Source: Pisolithus tinctorius
Lineage: Eukaryota; Basidiomycota; Agaricomycetes; Boletales; Pisolithaceae
DNA: 64,000 bases
Assembly (NCBI GenBank): GCA_024663395.1
Contig: JANFAH010000010.1
Coordinates: 992,001 to 1,056,000, forward strand
Reading direction: 5' to 3'
Part shown: in pieces, positions 52,731-62,111 of the stretch
Layout of the letters: every line of letters starts with the position of its first letter
Numbering within the stretch: position 1 is the stretch's first letter
Program-made: the position numbers and the translations under genes
The notes under the pieces: generated by a model
Databases searched by the model: none
What the model was told of the DNA's origin: nothing
The model's input: the letters and a program-made list of their open reading frames with translations, nothing else

Positions 52731-52923
52731 ACCAGCACATCTCCAATAGTTAGCCTCCAGTGTAGAAAAGTGAACTGACCTTTGCACATGACTAGTGAGG
52801 GCAATGGGGAAAGAGATGGAGCAAGCATGCAACAAACAAATTGAGATTGCAATTGCAGTGTGCTACAAATATCGTTCAGGAAATGTACAGAGTAAAAATG
52901 GTATTGGGGAATGATGAAGGAGG

Positions 52924-54406
52924 TTACTGACTATTTGAACTGTAACCCCACAGTGCAGTTGGAATAAGGCAGGGAAGAAGGGGCAGACAACCAAAAGTAT
53001 CAAAGAATGACTGTACATAAAATATAGCCAACTTCTTTTCCATTTCCCAGACACACAACGATGATGATAATGGCATAATTGGCTCTGCCAAGGCCAAGGG
53101 GCATCCTGGCCATACAGCAAGTAACACCCAGAGCTTCTCTACATACTCCCATTTCGATTGAAAGTTGGATGAGCCAAGGCCTTGATGTTGCTGAGGGAAA
53201 GGCTCAGTATGCATGGTGAGTTCTGAATCACCAGGGAAAATCTGCATAGAGTTCAGAAACAGCACATTCCTGGTGAGGTAAAATTGTACATACCTGCCAG
53301 ACATGATTGAGCCACTCTGAATCCCAATTCAACCACAAGCTAGGCATCATTGCATGGCCAAGAGCAACCAACTCAAACCAGCAGTTGTGTTCATATAAAT
53401 CCCCTACAATCTTGCTTTTCATCATCTGATTGCTGGTAGTGAGGTCTGCAAGGGAAATTGAAATATCCCAGAATTGTACATGGCTAGGTATGTTGTGTTG
53501 GAGGCTGACAAGCTCAGGACCAAAGAGGGCAGCAGATTCACATAGTCAGTTGCCAGAAAATGTGGATGAAATCTGCTTGGGAATTGTGTTCAGGAAATCC
53601 CACCAGGACCAAGGGATAACAGGAGATGCATCCAAGGCAGGAAGCTGAGTGATCCAACCTACTCAAGAGACTAGCCAATTCCTCAGGTACCTCTGCTGGT
53701 GATCAGAGGACTTGCCCCTCACAAGTAGACTCAGGCTGGGAAAGAAGTAAGCAACCTTGGGTGCATTGGGACTAACCCTTTTTGCATCCTTATTCACATC
53801 CTTCAGGGCAGTGTGCCATGTGGACATAGCAGGGGGAATAGCTGGATCACCAAGGTCTTCCCACAGTTTGGGATTCAGAATGACCAATGGCTTGGCTCCT
53901 TTCAAGCCTGCAGGGGGATCTGAGCAAAATGTTAAACACACTGAGACAAAATGAATAGGATACATACATGGCTGATTATGTTGTCGAGCCCTGCCTGTCC
54001 TAACAGCTTCCATACTTGAACTTGCACTGCTGGAACTTGCAGCATTGGAAGCTGTGGGACCCATGCTTGTGGGAGTCGAGGCCACACCACTGCTGGTGCA
54101 TGGTGGTTCTGGCCAGGGAGCTGCAAATTGCTCGAGCCCAATCACTGGGCCTTGTCAAGTGTGCCTGTGGTGCAATTCACCAGGGTGGTACCAGGCACTG
54201 TGCCATTTCAGCATCTGCCTGACCTCAAAAACCTCAGGATCCATGACTATGTCATGAGGGCATGTAATCTCAACAGTCTTCAACACTTGCATGTCTGGGG
54301 GTACAAAATCAGGTTTCCAGACCATCCAGACAGGCACACATATTTCAAAAAGGTGCTGGCAAATGTCAGGGTCTCTCATGAATGCCCCAATCCAGCAGTC
54401 AAATGA
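52924..54406 (-). pseudogene. ORF-X copy 2, C-terminal exons
   Basis: Minus-strand matches to copy 1 in order: VEITCPHDIVMDPEVFEVRQ with MLKWHSAWYHPGE (54155-54379), IGLEQFAAPWPEP (54140), STWHTALKDVNKDAKRVS and RYLRNWLVS (53663-53850), GDLYEHNCWFELVALGHAMM (53400) and FPGDSELTMHTEPFPQQHQG (53240-52924). Intron positions agree with copy 1. Frame breaks occur near 53660 and 53430. The N-terminal exon is at 56697-57122, separated by element G. Confidence 0.75.
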
Positions 54407-54447
54407 ATTGACAACAGTGCCTGTTGTAGAGATATCTGTAGGCTACC

Positions 54448-54570
54448 TCAGTAGTGAACAAACTACTGAGTGTATTAATGTACCTGCAGGCTACTACAGG
54501 ATGTCAGTATAGTAGAATACTTGTAATATGAACAGACTTACCCTCAGTAGTGAACAAACTACTGAGGGAA
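54448..54570. repeat. Duplicated perfect hairpin
   Basis: CTCAGTAGT-GAACAA-ACTACTGAG near 54450, and CCCTCAGTAGT-GAACAA-ACTACTGAGGG about 93 bp later. Stems are 9 and 11 bp with identical loops. The spacer contains smaller inverted words (TAGTAGAATACTTGTA). It lies in the disrupted part of ORF-X copy 2. Confidence 0.7.
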
Positions 54571-55074
54571 TACTAGTAGAAAATACTACAAGTAGGTGCA
54601 CTATTTCAGCTTATGTAAGCAGCCAAAACATCGCACAGTGGTCAAGTACCACAGGGGCACTTTATGTTCCAACACCTGTAGCAGGGTTGAGGTCTGTGTC
54701 CAGATATTCTAGCATGCCAAAGACATCTAGGAGGAGGCATTGACAAAAAGTGACCAATATGACTGTGTCTCAAAACGTAAATGGGAGTTGCTAGAGAAAA
54801 TTTTAATTAACAAAATCTGAACCAGAAAAAAATCATACCTTCAGATGCAGGAGACATCACCAACATGACCCCAGCCACAAATCAGTGTCACACACCAAAG
54901 GTGTTTGGTGAGGTGGACATGGATGCAGCTGATGAATGGAGATGAAGACCATAGCCATCATGTGAAGAAGGACAGCCAGAAATGTTGGCAGTCATCCCTT
55001 GCACAAGAATGAGTCATCAATGCCAAAGAAAAAGAAAGGGAGCAAGTTAAGTGCCAATGAAAATTCTTAAGCAC
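54571..55074. other. Unassigned stretch
   Basis: No coding homology recognised. It probably includes ORF-X intron sequence and the 5' side of the element G insertion, including the splice region before 55075. Confidence 0.35.
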
Positions 55075-56430
55075 CTGTGTATGGCATTCTGGTTTTCGAC
55101 ATATCTCCACCAATTCTGCAGATACCAACACCATTCCCACACTCGCTTGTAGTGCTCAGCCATGCGATCCTACCTTCCAAAATTGGAAAGGATATGCACA
55201 CTCCACATGTTTCTACAGCACTCCCTCCAAAAGACACTCATTTCACTAATTCTTCTGATATGGCTGCCTCCATGTCAATCATTTTGCTTGTCCCCATTGC
55301 TAGGGACCATGGCTATGTATATCTACCAGGAGTTCCTACTAGCTTCTGTCCTGAGGCATCCTGGTACATCCTGTCTTTGTCTGCCCCCTCTCAGCCCATC
55401 TAGCTTGAACAGCACATTCTTTTTGTCAGTATGACCTCTAGGAGGACATTCTTTGGTTGCCTCAGGTCTGTCATTTGCTTGGAAAGGTCTTATGTGGTTG
55501 TTTCAGTCTCTCCAGTCCAAGAAGCATATGGATCCTTCCTCCCTGCTCCCTGCAACATCTTCATACTGGTCTTGTCCATTCTTCCAAAATTGTGACAGCT
55601 ACAGTATAATCTACTGTTCTCCACTCTCCCTGATTGCATCCATGACGAGTATGATGCACATCTTGTCTCCTTATTGCAAGATACAGCAGAAGACACTCCC
55701 CCTTCATCCTCTCCTCCAACAGAGCCTCATCCATGAAGTTTTTACTTGCTTCACTGAGAGGACAGTAAGGGGGGGAAAGTTATGATCCCTTATGCTCCTG
55801 TCACCCCACAGACCCCCAAAGCTTGACCCCTGTTGACATCTGACTCACCCTGTCTGCTTTTGGATGTACTGTATTGGCATCAGATCAGTGCTGCCTCTCT
55901 GTCATCCCACTTTGGCCCAGAGGTGATCTCTTCGAGATGTGACATGCACAGCCTCCCCCTAATGTGATTCCAGTGCACTTTCCCAGTTGTTGACTTTACT
56001 TGACCCATACTTTGACATCCTGACTGTCTTTGACTCACTTATTGCCAATACTTACCAATCTTTTGGCCTTGCTTACTGATTCTTCGCTTTTTGGCTTACT
56101 TATCCTTACCAATGCTCACCAATGCTTTCTAAGATGATTACCCACTGCTTACATTCCTTACTCATCAGTTACCAATCACTTACCAAGCGTTTGCACCTTG
56201 TTTTCCATAGGCAACACCCCTGTACTGTATATAAATCACTGTACTTAGATAGCTAAAAAAAGAAGAGATGTCAGAGAGCCTCTCTTGCTCGCATTTTATC
56301 ATCACTCAGTAAATCATTCAGCAGCTTCAATAGTTGAGACTTTATTAAGGGTCTAACTATCATCTACTTTGCTTATCATTGTCTATCATCAATATACTTC
56401 GCTCCAAGCCCTCCCTGAGCTCAGTGCAGC
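55075..56430 (+). mobile_element. Element G fragment, plus copy: accessory ORF and LTR
   Basis: Matches 50250-51545 inverted. Coding text (GYVYLPGVPTSFCPEASWY, LFVSMTSRRTFFGCLRS, QEAYGSFLPAPCNIF) runs in shifted frames with a few stops to about 55786. A purine tract AGTAAGGGGGGGAAAG precedes the LTR-like part beginning near 55785 (TTATGATCCCTTATGCTCC). A TATA box (TATATAAA) lies near 56228. The piece sits between exons of ORF-X copy 2. The element's own pol is not in the window, so its class is unresolved. Confidence 0.6.
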
Positions 56431-56696
56431 TTAGGACATTGAATTAAGTCACCATCTATCCTTCTGTAGGCTGACAGCAGTCTACCCTATTGCTTTCTAT
56501 TGCATTCTTGCTCCCTCTTTGTCAGGAGCACCCCCAACCCTCAGCACTCATCTTTGAGTGTTGTAGCTCACAAAAACCCTTCCCAATCAAAGGTTCCACC
56601 ATCTGGGTACCACATAGGCACACCACCACTCGCTCTTATTGTCTTTTGTGTTGGTTTTGTTTGGTTTCCACCACTGAACCACACTTTGACTCACAT

Positions 56697-57122
56697 CAGG
56701 TCTCAGAGGACCCTCGTAGTGGGGGTGCTTCTTTAGCCAACCTTGCAAATGTTCATCTAGTTGATTATAAACAGTCTCCATTGACTTCCACTTGTCAGCA
56801 TGAATCCTGCCAACTTTGAAGGCAGACCCTCTTTCCAGTGCAAAATCTTCTGCTGACTGGGTAACATTCCACCACAGCCACTTCCACATTGGGTTGTCTC
56901 CATAGGCTGCTTTCCAAGGGACACATGGACTCCATGTGTAGCATTCTGCGAATAACTGTGGCCATTGAAAACAGTCTATATGGCCAAACCATCCATTGTG
57001 TAGGGGCATGATCATTTCTCCATCAAAGATGAAGGGTTGGGGAATATAGTCAGTGTTCAGCAATGTGATCCAGTGGTTGTCACACTTTGCTAGGATGTGC
57101 ACATTGAATGCACCCCATCTCC
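56697..57122 (-). pseudogene. ORF-X copy 2, second exon
   Basis: Begins at an acceptor (TTTCAG) at 57123-57128. It encodes HILAKCDNHWITLLNTDYIP, then NGWFGHIDCFQWPQLFAE, then ERGSAFKVGRIHADKW, and ends near YEGPLR. Here the Trp before FGHID is intact, which shows that the TGA in copy 1 is a mutation. About 60% of residues match copy 1 by eye. No stop is seen in this exon. Confidence 0.8.
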
Positions 57123-57358
57123 CTGAAAATAATGATGATCAATTTGAGCTGAGTTAGGGACAGCGAGAATGCACCATCACCAGGGCAGTTGCACAATGAT
57201 AATTCATAAGGGCAAATGCTAGCTACATTCATCCTGGAAACAAAAGAAGTCAGTCAGTACTTACTTAAATTGATGGAGATGATGACCAGGGGAGAAAAAA
57301 ATGAATCATGCAGCATTAAGGCTGGTGTAACTGAAATGAAACAAGAATGTTGCCCTTG
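57123..57358. other. Upstream region of ORF-X copy 2
   Basis: Intron and upstream sequence by comparison with copy 1. The first exon was not identified with confidence. Confidence 0.3.
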
Positions 57359-57435
57359 ATAGGCCCCAAGCCTATTGAGAACTTGCAAGGCACCAAACCC
57401 CAGAGCACTTGGCAGACAAATGCTCCAAACATTTG
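57359..57435 (+). repeat. Hairpin cassette copy
   Basis: H1 ATAGGC-CCCAA-GCCTAT (57359-57375). A weak H2 follows at GGCACCAAACCCC. H3 is CAAATG-CTCCAAA-CATTTG (57417-57435). Loops again hold CCAA. Stem sequences differ from the 37-kb copies but remain paired. Confidence 0.65.
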
Positions 57436-57626
57436 GCTCCAAGTACAGCATAAGTTGAGCAGATGTTTGAAAGAAAGGTATGAATGAAAGAGAATAAAAA
57501 CTTACTTTCAAAAAACATCTTCTTGACAAGAGGTGATGATGATTGGTGTATTGACTCTGCACACATATAGACTATGTTAACACCTGAACTTCGATGAAGA
57601 AATGCCCCAGAAAGTGTGAGGATAAC

Positions 57627-57705
57627 TCTTGATAGGCCCCAAGCCTATCAAGAACTCATGGGCACCAAATCCCTGAGACCTGATGGATGAATGCTCCAAA
57701 TGTTT
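57627..57705 (+). repeat. Hairpin cassette copy
   Basis: H1 TCTTGATAGGC-CCCAA-GCCTATCAAGA (57627-57653) has 11 perfect pairs. H2 GGG-CACCAAAT-CCC is weak. H3 (AATG-CTCCAAA-TGTTT) is largely unpaired and looks decayed. Confidence 0.65.
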
Positions 57706-58312
57706 GTGGAAAGAGCAACCAGGCTGTCTGGAAAAGTAAGATGGAAAAGATAGAGGGAAACTTACCTTGCACTGAATTGGTTTATATGGAGGGGCATTGG
57801 TGACTCGAAGTAGTAGGTAGCACTTACTAGTAGTCATGAGAAATATTACAGGTACTGCTGTGCATGTGACCTGCACCACAAATGAATGTGACACCTGACT
57901 TACAGTGTGCTTGAGGAAGACCTTGAGTCTGGGCTCTGAATTGTCAAATAATCGGGTAATTAGATGTAAGTTTTGTGTTCTGTATGTCATTCCTTGTAAT
58001 ATTCACAGGAGATGCATTTGTGCATTACTGTAATGACATGTTGATAAGCTACTTATAGCAGGTCCTGGTTACAAGTGCTAGTGTGCCATTGCTACTTTGT
58101 TAATAGATTTGGCCACTTTTACCAATGTGACTAAAGTTTCAATGAATGACAGAATCTTAACATGTCATTTCAGAATTGCACAATTGTTACATCATCACAG
58201 CCAAAACAAACATTCACACCACCCACAGCTATTACTTAGCAACACTCTTGTCTTCTGTATGCTGTCTGCATGGTATTGGGGGAACACTCAGTGCATTCCT
58301 CTACCATATGTC
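57706..58312. other. Unassigned stretch
   Basis: No gene or further repeat recognised. It lies between hairpin cassettes in the upstream region of ORF-X copy 2. Confidence 0.35.
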
Positions 58313-58360
58313 AGGGGCTTGGTGCCCTTGACAGCCTTGAAGGCTTGGAGCCTTCAAGGG
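58311..58360 (-). repeat. Hairpin cassette copy, inverted
   Basis: TCAGGGG-CTTGGTG-CCCTTGA (near-complete pairing), then CCTTGAAGGCT-TGG-AGCCTTCAAGG (58335-58359, 11 perfect pairs). It is oriented opposite to the two copies at 57.4 and 57.6 kb, as at the 37-kb locus. Confidence 0.65.
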
Positions 58361-58460
58361 TGGTCTTGGTGTCCAGTGGATCTGACAATCAATTGCACAA
58401 TGACAGTCAAGACTGACCCTCATCTTTCAGTGATGTTAACCAAGGTTTTGTGGGTCAGTG

Positions 58461-58916
58461 CATCAGGAAATTAACACTTTACTATTTTTAACCTTTTTGT
58501 GACTTTTTTTGACTTCTTTGTGACTGTTGTGACTATTTGTGACTTTTTGGGAAGGAACCTACTATCTGTACTTTTTTTTTGACCATATACAGCATTTTGA
58601 GGAGTGAAAAGAGAACAGCATCTATTGATACAACTAAGTGATGATATATCTAAGCCAAGAAGACTAGAAAATGTCTGAAAATTCAGAGATATTGAGCCAT
58701 TGGTGTGATGCACACTGTCTGAGAGAAAAATCACAATATCTCTTTGGAACCTCCATCAATCTGAATGTATGTGGTATCTACTGAAAGCTATTAATTAGGT
58801 GGTTTGAACAAGAACAAAATCAGCAAGAAAAGTGCAGCCATGCCTGCAGGACATGGGTAATGATAGTAGATTCCTTCCCAAAAAGTCAAAAATAGTAAAG
58901 TGTTATTTTCCTGATG
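58461..58916. mobile_element. Small non-autonomous element with terminal inverted repeats (MITE-like)
   Basis: Starts CATCAGGAAATTAACACTTT and ends with the matching inverted sequence (AAAGTGTTATTTTCCTGATG). Homology extends inward to GACTTTTTGGGAAGGAAxCT on both arms, about 80 bp. The left arm holds an extra ~50 bp of GTGACT/TTTTTGACT words, a local expansion. No ORF. A target duplication is not evident. Confidence 0.65.
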
Positions 58917-59479
58917 TGCTTTTGACTTAAGTTATGTGTCATTACACTTCACAGTCTACTGACCCATTTACCAGTGCATACTATGTGTACTAGGTCCGTC
59001 ATTCTCCCCACCTCTGGCTGCACTCCATTGTTCTGCCTGGCCAGTATATGCCTTCTGTAGCAACACCCTTGTCTCCCCACTCATCTACCCTTGGTACAGA
59101 TTCAGTGATCAATCACATAGATGATAGTGCAGTTCTCCCCTCACCTTTTAGTCCCAAAGATTCAAGTTAGCAACACATCTGTTCATATCTATCCTTGCCG
59201 ATCAAATATGTGGCATGTTCCTCTACTACAAATTTTCTCCAGGTTGCCTCATGATCAACCATGCAAAGTTCTAACATGGTGTAGGGGATGAGTTTGAGTT
59301 CCCTAGGAGAATCCATCTTGGTCAGGAGTTTAGGGGCTGAAGGACTTGTTTTGTTTCTTGCTTTTCATTTCATGTTTGTATCACTGGACTTGGTGGTGAG
59401 CAGCTGCATTGCTGACTAAGCACATGCACTGTGTTTGCACAAGTTCAGTTTGCCAGAAACACCAATCCATGTCACAGGC
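58917..59479. other. Unassigned stretch
   Basis: No gene or repeat recognised. It ends at the 3' LTR of element B. Confidence 0.4.
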
Positions 59480-59981
59480 TGTCAAGTTTGTGACTGGCCA
59501 GGTTGAGGCTGGACCAGAGACTGAAGCAGGTGCAAGGCTGAGGGGTCAGGATTGAGAGGAGAGATGAAGGTACAGATGGGTGGACTGATTGGACTTAGTG
59601 ACTGAGGATACAGCACTATTCCCTTGTGTGGATCTCAGTCTGAGTCCAAGGCCAAGGTGCAGTTATCAGAGTAAACTTTGTTGATTTCAGACTGAGGAAG
59701 TACAGGCCGAGTATCTACAAGTTTATATACTAAAGTCAACTATAGGATGGAGACTGGTAATGCTGGTCTCACAAAGATTGCTAAGACAATTGGTAAGACA
59801 AGGATTAGTAATGTATGACTAAGGTAATGGAGACCAGGACAGGATGGATCAGGGACAGGACTGGGCAGGATTCAATTGAAGTGACAGCCACTTTAACTGG
59901 GGATAGGGGACAGGCAAGGCCAAGGCTGGACTGAAAGAGTGCAAGGCCAAGTCTGGCCAGGGTCAAGGTACAGCTATGACA
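59480..59981 (-). repeat. 3' LTR of element B (family 1)
   Basis: Begins TGTCAAGTTTGTGACTGG and ends ACAGCTATGACA. It aligns along its whole length with the element A LTRs, most differences being CG to TG or CA. The TATA box (TTTATATA, 59722-59729) is kept. The palindrome reads GAGACTGG-TAATG-CTGGTCTC (59750-59770), both half-sites having lost their CpG by the same-strand change. Confidence 0.9.
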
Positions 59982-60037
59982 GTATCCCCCTCTTAGGGGT
60001 TGAACCCATGAGACCCCTGCGAGAGTGGTAGGCTGAG
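59982..60037 (-). other. Conserved PPT-proximal block of element B
   Basis: 56 bases matching 7378-7433 with one change (CG to TG). The block still contains a CpG (CTGCGAG). Bases on either side are only about 80% alike between A and B. Confidence 0.75.
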
Positions 60038-60121
60038 AGTCTGAAAACTTGGCTGAGTTCAAAAAACTGATACTAGTAGCCCACTAAGCCCTTTGCATCT
60101 TTCTTTCACATCCCAACCATC

Positions 60122-60982
60122 ATGGCCAAATTGAGGCTGATCACCACGACTACAACAATGACAAAGGCCAGGCCATTGTTGACTGGACCCAGGTACTGGA
60201 CAATGCCATCAGGTATGATACTGATGATGAGGAGGTGATGAAGGCAAAGGCAAAGGAAAGAAAGAGACAAAAGGCAGCCAAACAAGCCCAGCATGAAGAA
60301 CACACACAGCTTGAGGCTGAGAGGGTGGCAAGGAGAAGGCTGAAGCCAAGAGGGCAGTGTGGGAGGCTGAAGAGGAGAGGGCATGTGAGGAAGAGGAGAG
60401 GCACAGAGCCAAGGAGGAAAAGGAGGCCAAGCAAAAGCACAAGGCCAAGGCTGGGAAGGGCAGTGAGGCCAGGGCCAGTGGTAGTGAGACTGGCAAGGTC
60501 AAGAAAGTGGTTATGGACCCTGGGTGAGTACTTTTTCAAACTTTGTGCATATCCCTCCTGACATTCTTTTTTTTAGCTGCATGCACTGTGCCCAGGCTCA
60601 AGTCATCTGCAAATTCCTTGTGGACAGCAATAAAAAATGTGTTGCCTGCATGTGGTGCAACCTTTTGAAGGGCAAGTGCCAGTGGCCCAGGGATGGGAAG
60701 GACACCAAGGCTGGTCCCAAGGCTGTTGGAAAGGTCAACAAAGGCAAAAAGCAGAAGGTCAACAAGGACGCACCTGAAGCTGGGCCTAGCAAGAAGAAGC
60801 ATGCAAAATTGAAGTCAGTCAAGGTGCTGGACATTGATGAGCCCAAGGCCAGTGGGAGTCGGGTGAGGAAGGCCAGTGTGGGGTACTCTTCAGGCTTAGA
60901 AGAGAAGCGCAAATGATTGATCAACACTGTGGGAATGATAGCCAACAACTTGGCAGGCCTCTTTGAACTCCAAGAGGCCATG
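60122..60982 (+). pseudogene. Antisense Zn2Cys6 gene of element B, first part
   Basis: Same plan as 7499-8574: exon 1 (60122-60523, with early and internal frameshifts), intron 60524-60576 (GTGAGT...TTTTAG, 53 nt), exon 2 from 60577. All six cysteines of C-x2-C-x6-C-x12-C-x2-C-x6-C are present. Several Arg codons have become Cys, His, Gln or Trp. A TGA lies at 60914-60916. A solo family-2 LTR interrupts the gene at 60983. The rest is at 61724-61927. Confidence 0.85.
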
Positions 60983-61718
60983 TGTCAAGTCCAGGCCTAC
61001 TCCGACCAACTCTGATGCTAAAGAAGGTCTAGAGAGTGGTTTGGCAGCAAGTCTGACACAAAAGAACAGAACTCTGACTAGCAGAGTGGTGGCAGGCACA
61101 AAGAACACTGAGACAAAGGTGGAGCAGAGTGAGGGTGTCAGGTTTAGCTCATGCACTACCCCCTTGCACAATCTCAGCCCTCGTATTTCCGAGGGAGAGT
61201 ACAGACAGAGAGTTGGAGATAACTCCATCAGGCAGAAGTCAGAGACAGAAGGAGTAGGAACTAAGTTGATATTCATACTGAGGAAATGGCAGAGTATGAT
61301 ACATGCTTTTATACTACTATGGGGGTACAGTAACCAGAATTGGAACTGACATATGGAGACCCAGAAATTTTCAAGTAAAAACTTCCTAGACAATGAATGA
61401 AGGGTAGATGGAGGACATATGAACAGGTAACATAGAACATCCAGAAAAGGAAACAGTCCAGGCACTGGACCATGCAGTGCATGTGCTGTGGAGTACCTGA
61501 CTGCATGCTGTCAGGGAGAAGTCTGAAGGTAGTCACATGACCCCTCAAAGAACAGTCTGCCCAGTCTGGTAGGAGAGCAACACAAGTCCAACAGCAGTTG
61601 GAGCAGAGATGGTTCAAAGACAATAGAAGGTGGGCAGAGTTGGTGCAGAGTGAGCAAACAACCAGCAGAAAAAGGTGTGGAGTTAGTGATGATGCAAGAT
61701 GAATGCACAGTCATGACA
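60983..61718 (-). repeat. Solo family-2 LTR inserted in the element B antisense gene
   Basis: 736 bp from TGTCAAGTCC to TCATGACA, with no internal element sequence and host gene sequence on both sides. The target duplication is CCATG (60978-60982) and CTGTG (61719-61723). Element A has CCGTG at this place, so each copy lost its CpG by a change on a different strand. A solo LTR arises by LTR-LTR recombination. Confidence 0.9.
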
Positions 61719-61723
61719 CTGTG

Positions 61724-61927
61724 GTTGAACATTCAGGCCACATTGCTGATGCCCTTGAGTCATTGCTCAATGAATCATACAGCTTTGGGATAGCAGTGTC
61801 CCCTTCAGACTCAGACTCATCTGAGCTCAAGTCTGATGAGTTGTGTGAGGAAGCTGACTGGTTGAAGAACCACAGCAAAGACAAGGAGGAGGAGGCCAAG
61901 GGGGAAGATGAGGATATGGCCAAGTAG
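61724..61927 (+). pseudogene. Antisense Zn2Cys6 gene of element B, C-terminal part
   Basis: Continues VVEHSGHIADALESLLNESY, then SFGIAVSPSDSDSSELKSDE and an acidic end (EDEDMAK), matching the last ~67 residues of the element A protein. Stop TAG at 61925-61927. It remains open after the LTR. Confidence 0.8.
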
Positions 61928-62111
61928 TGTTTATAGCATAGCGCTTTTGTTATTCCTGTCTGTGAATGTGACATGTCCAGTGTCCAGTTTTCTATAGGAA
62001 GGTAAGAGAAAACAAGAAAAAGGAAACAAAGTAAGTAAGAGATCAAAGGAACACTAGATACCAATAGGAAACAGAAACAGAAACTGAGGCTGGTTGAGAC
62101 CAGTCCTGATT

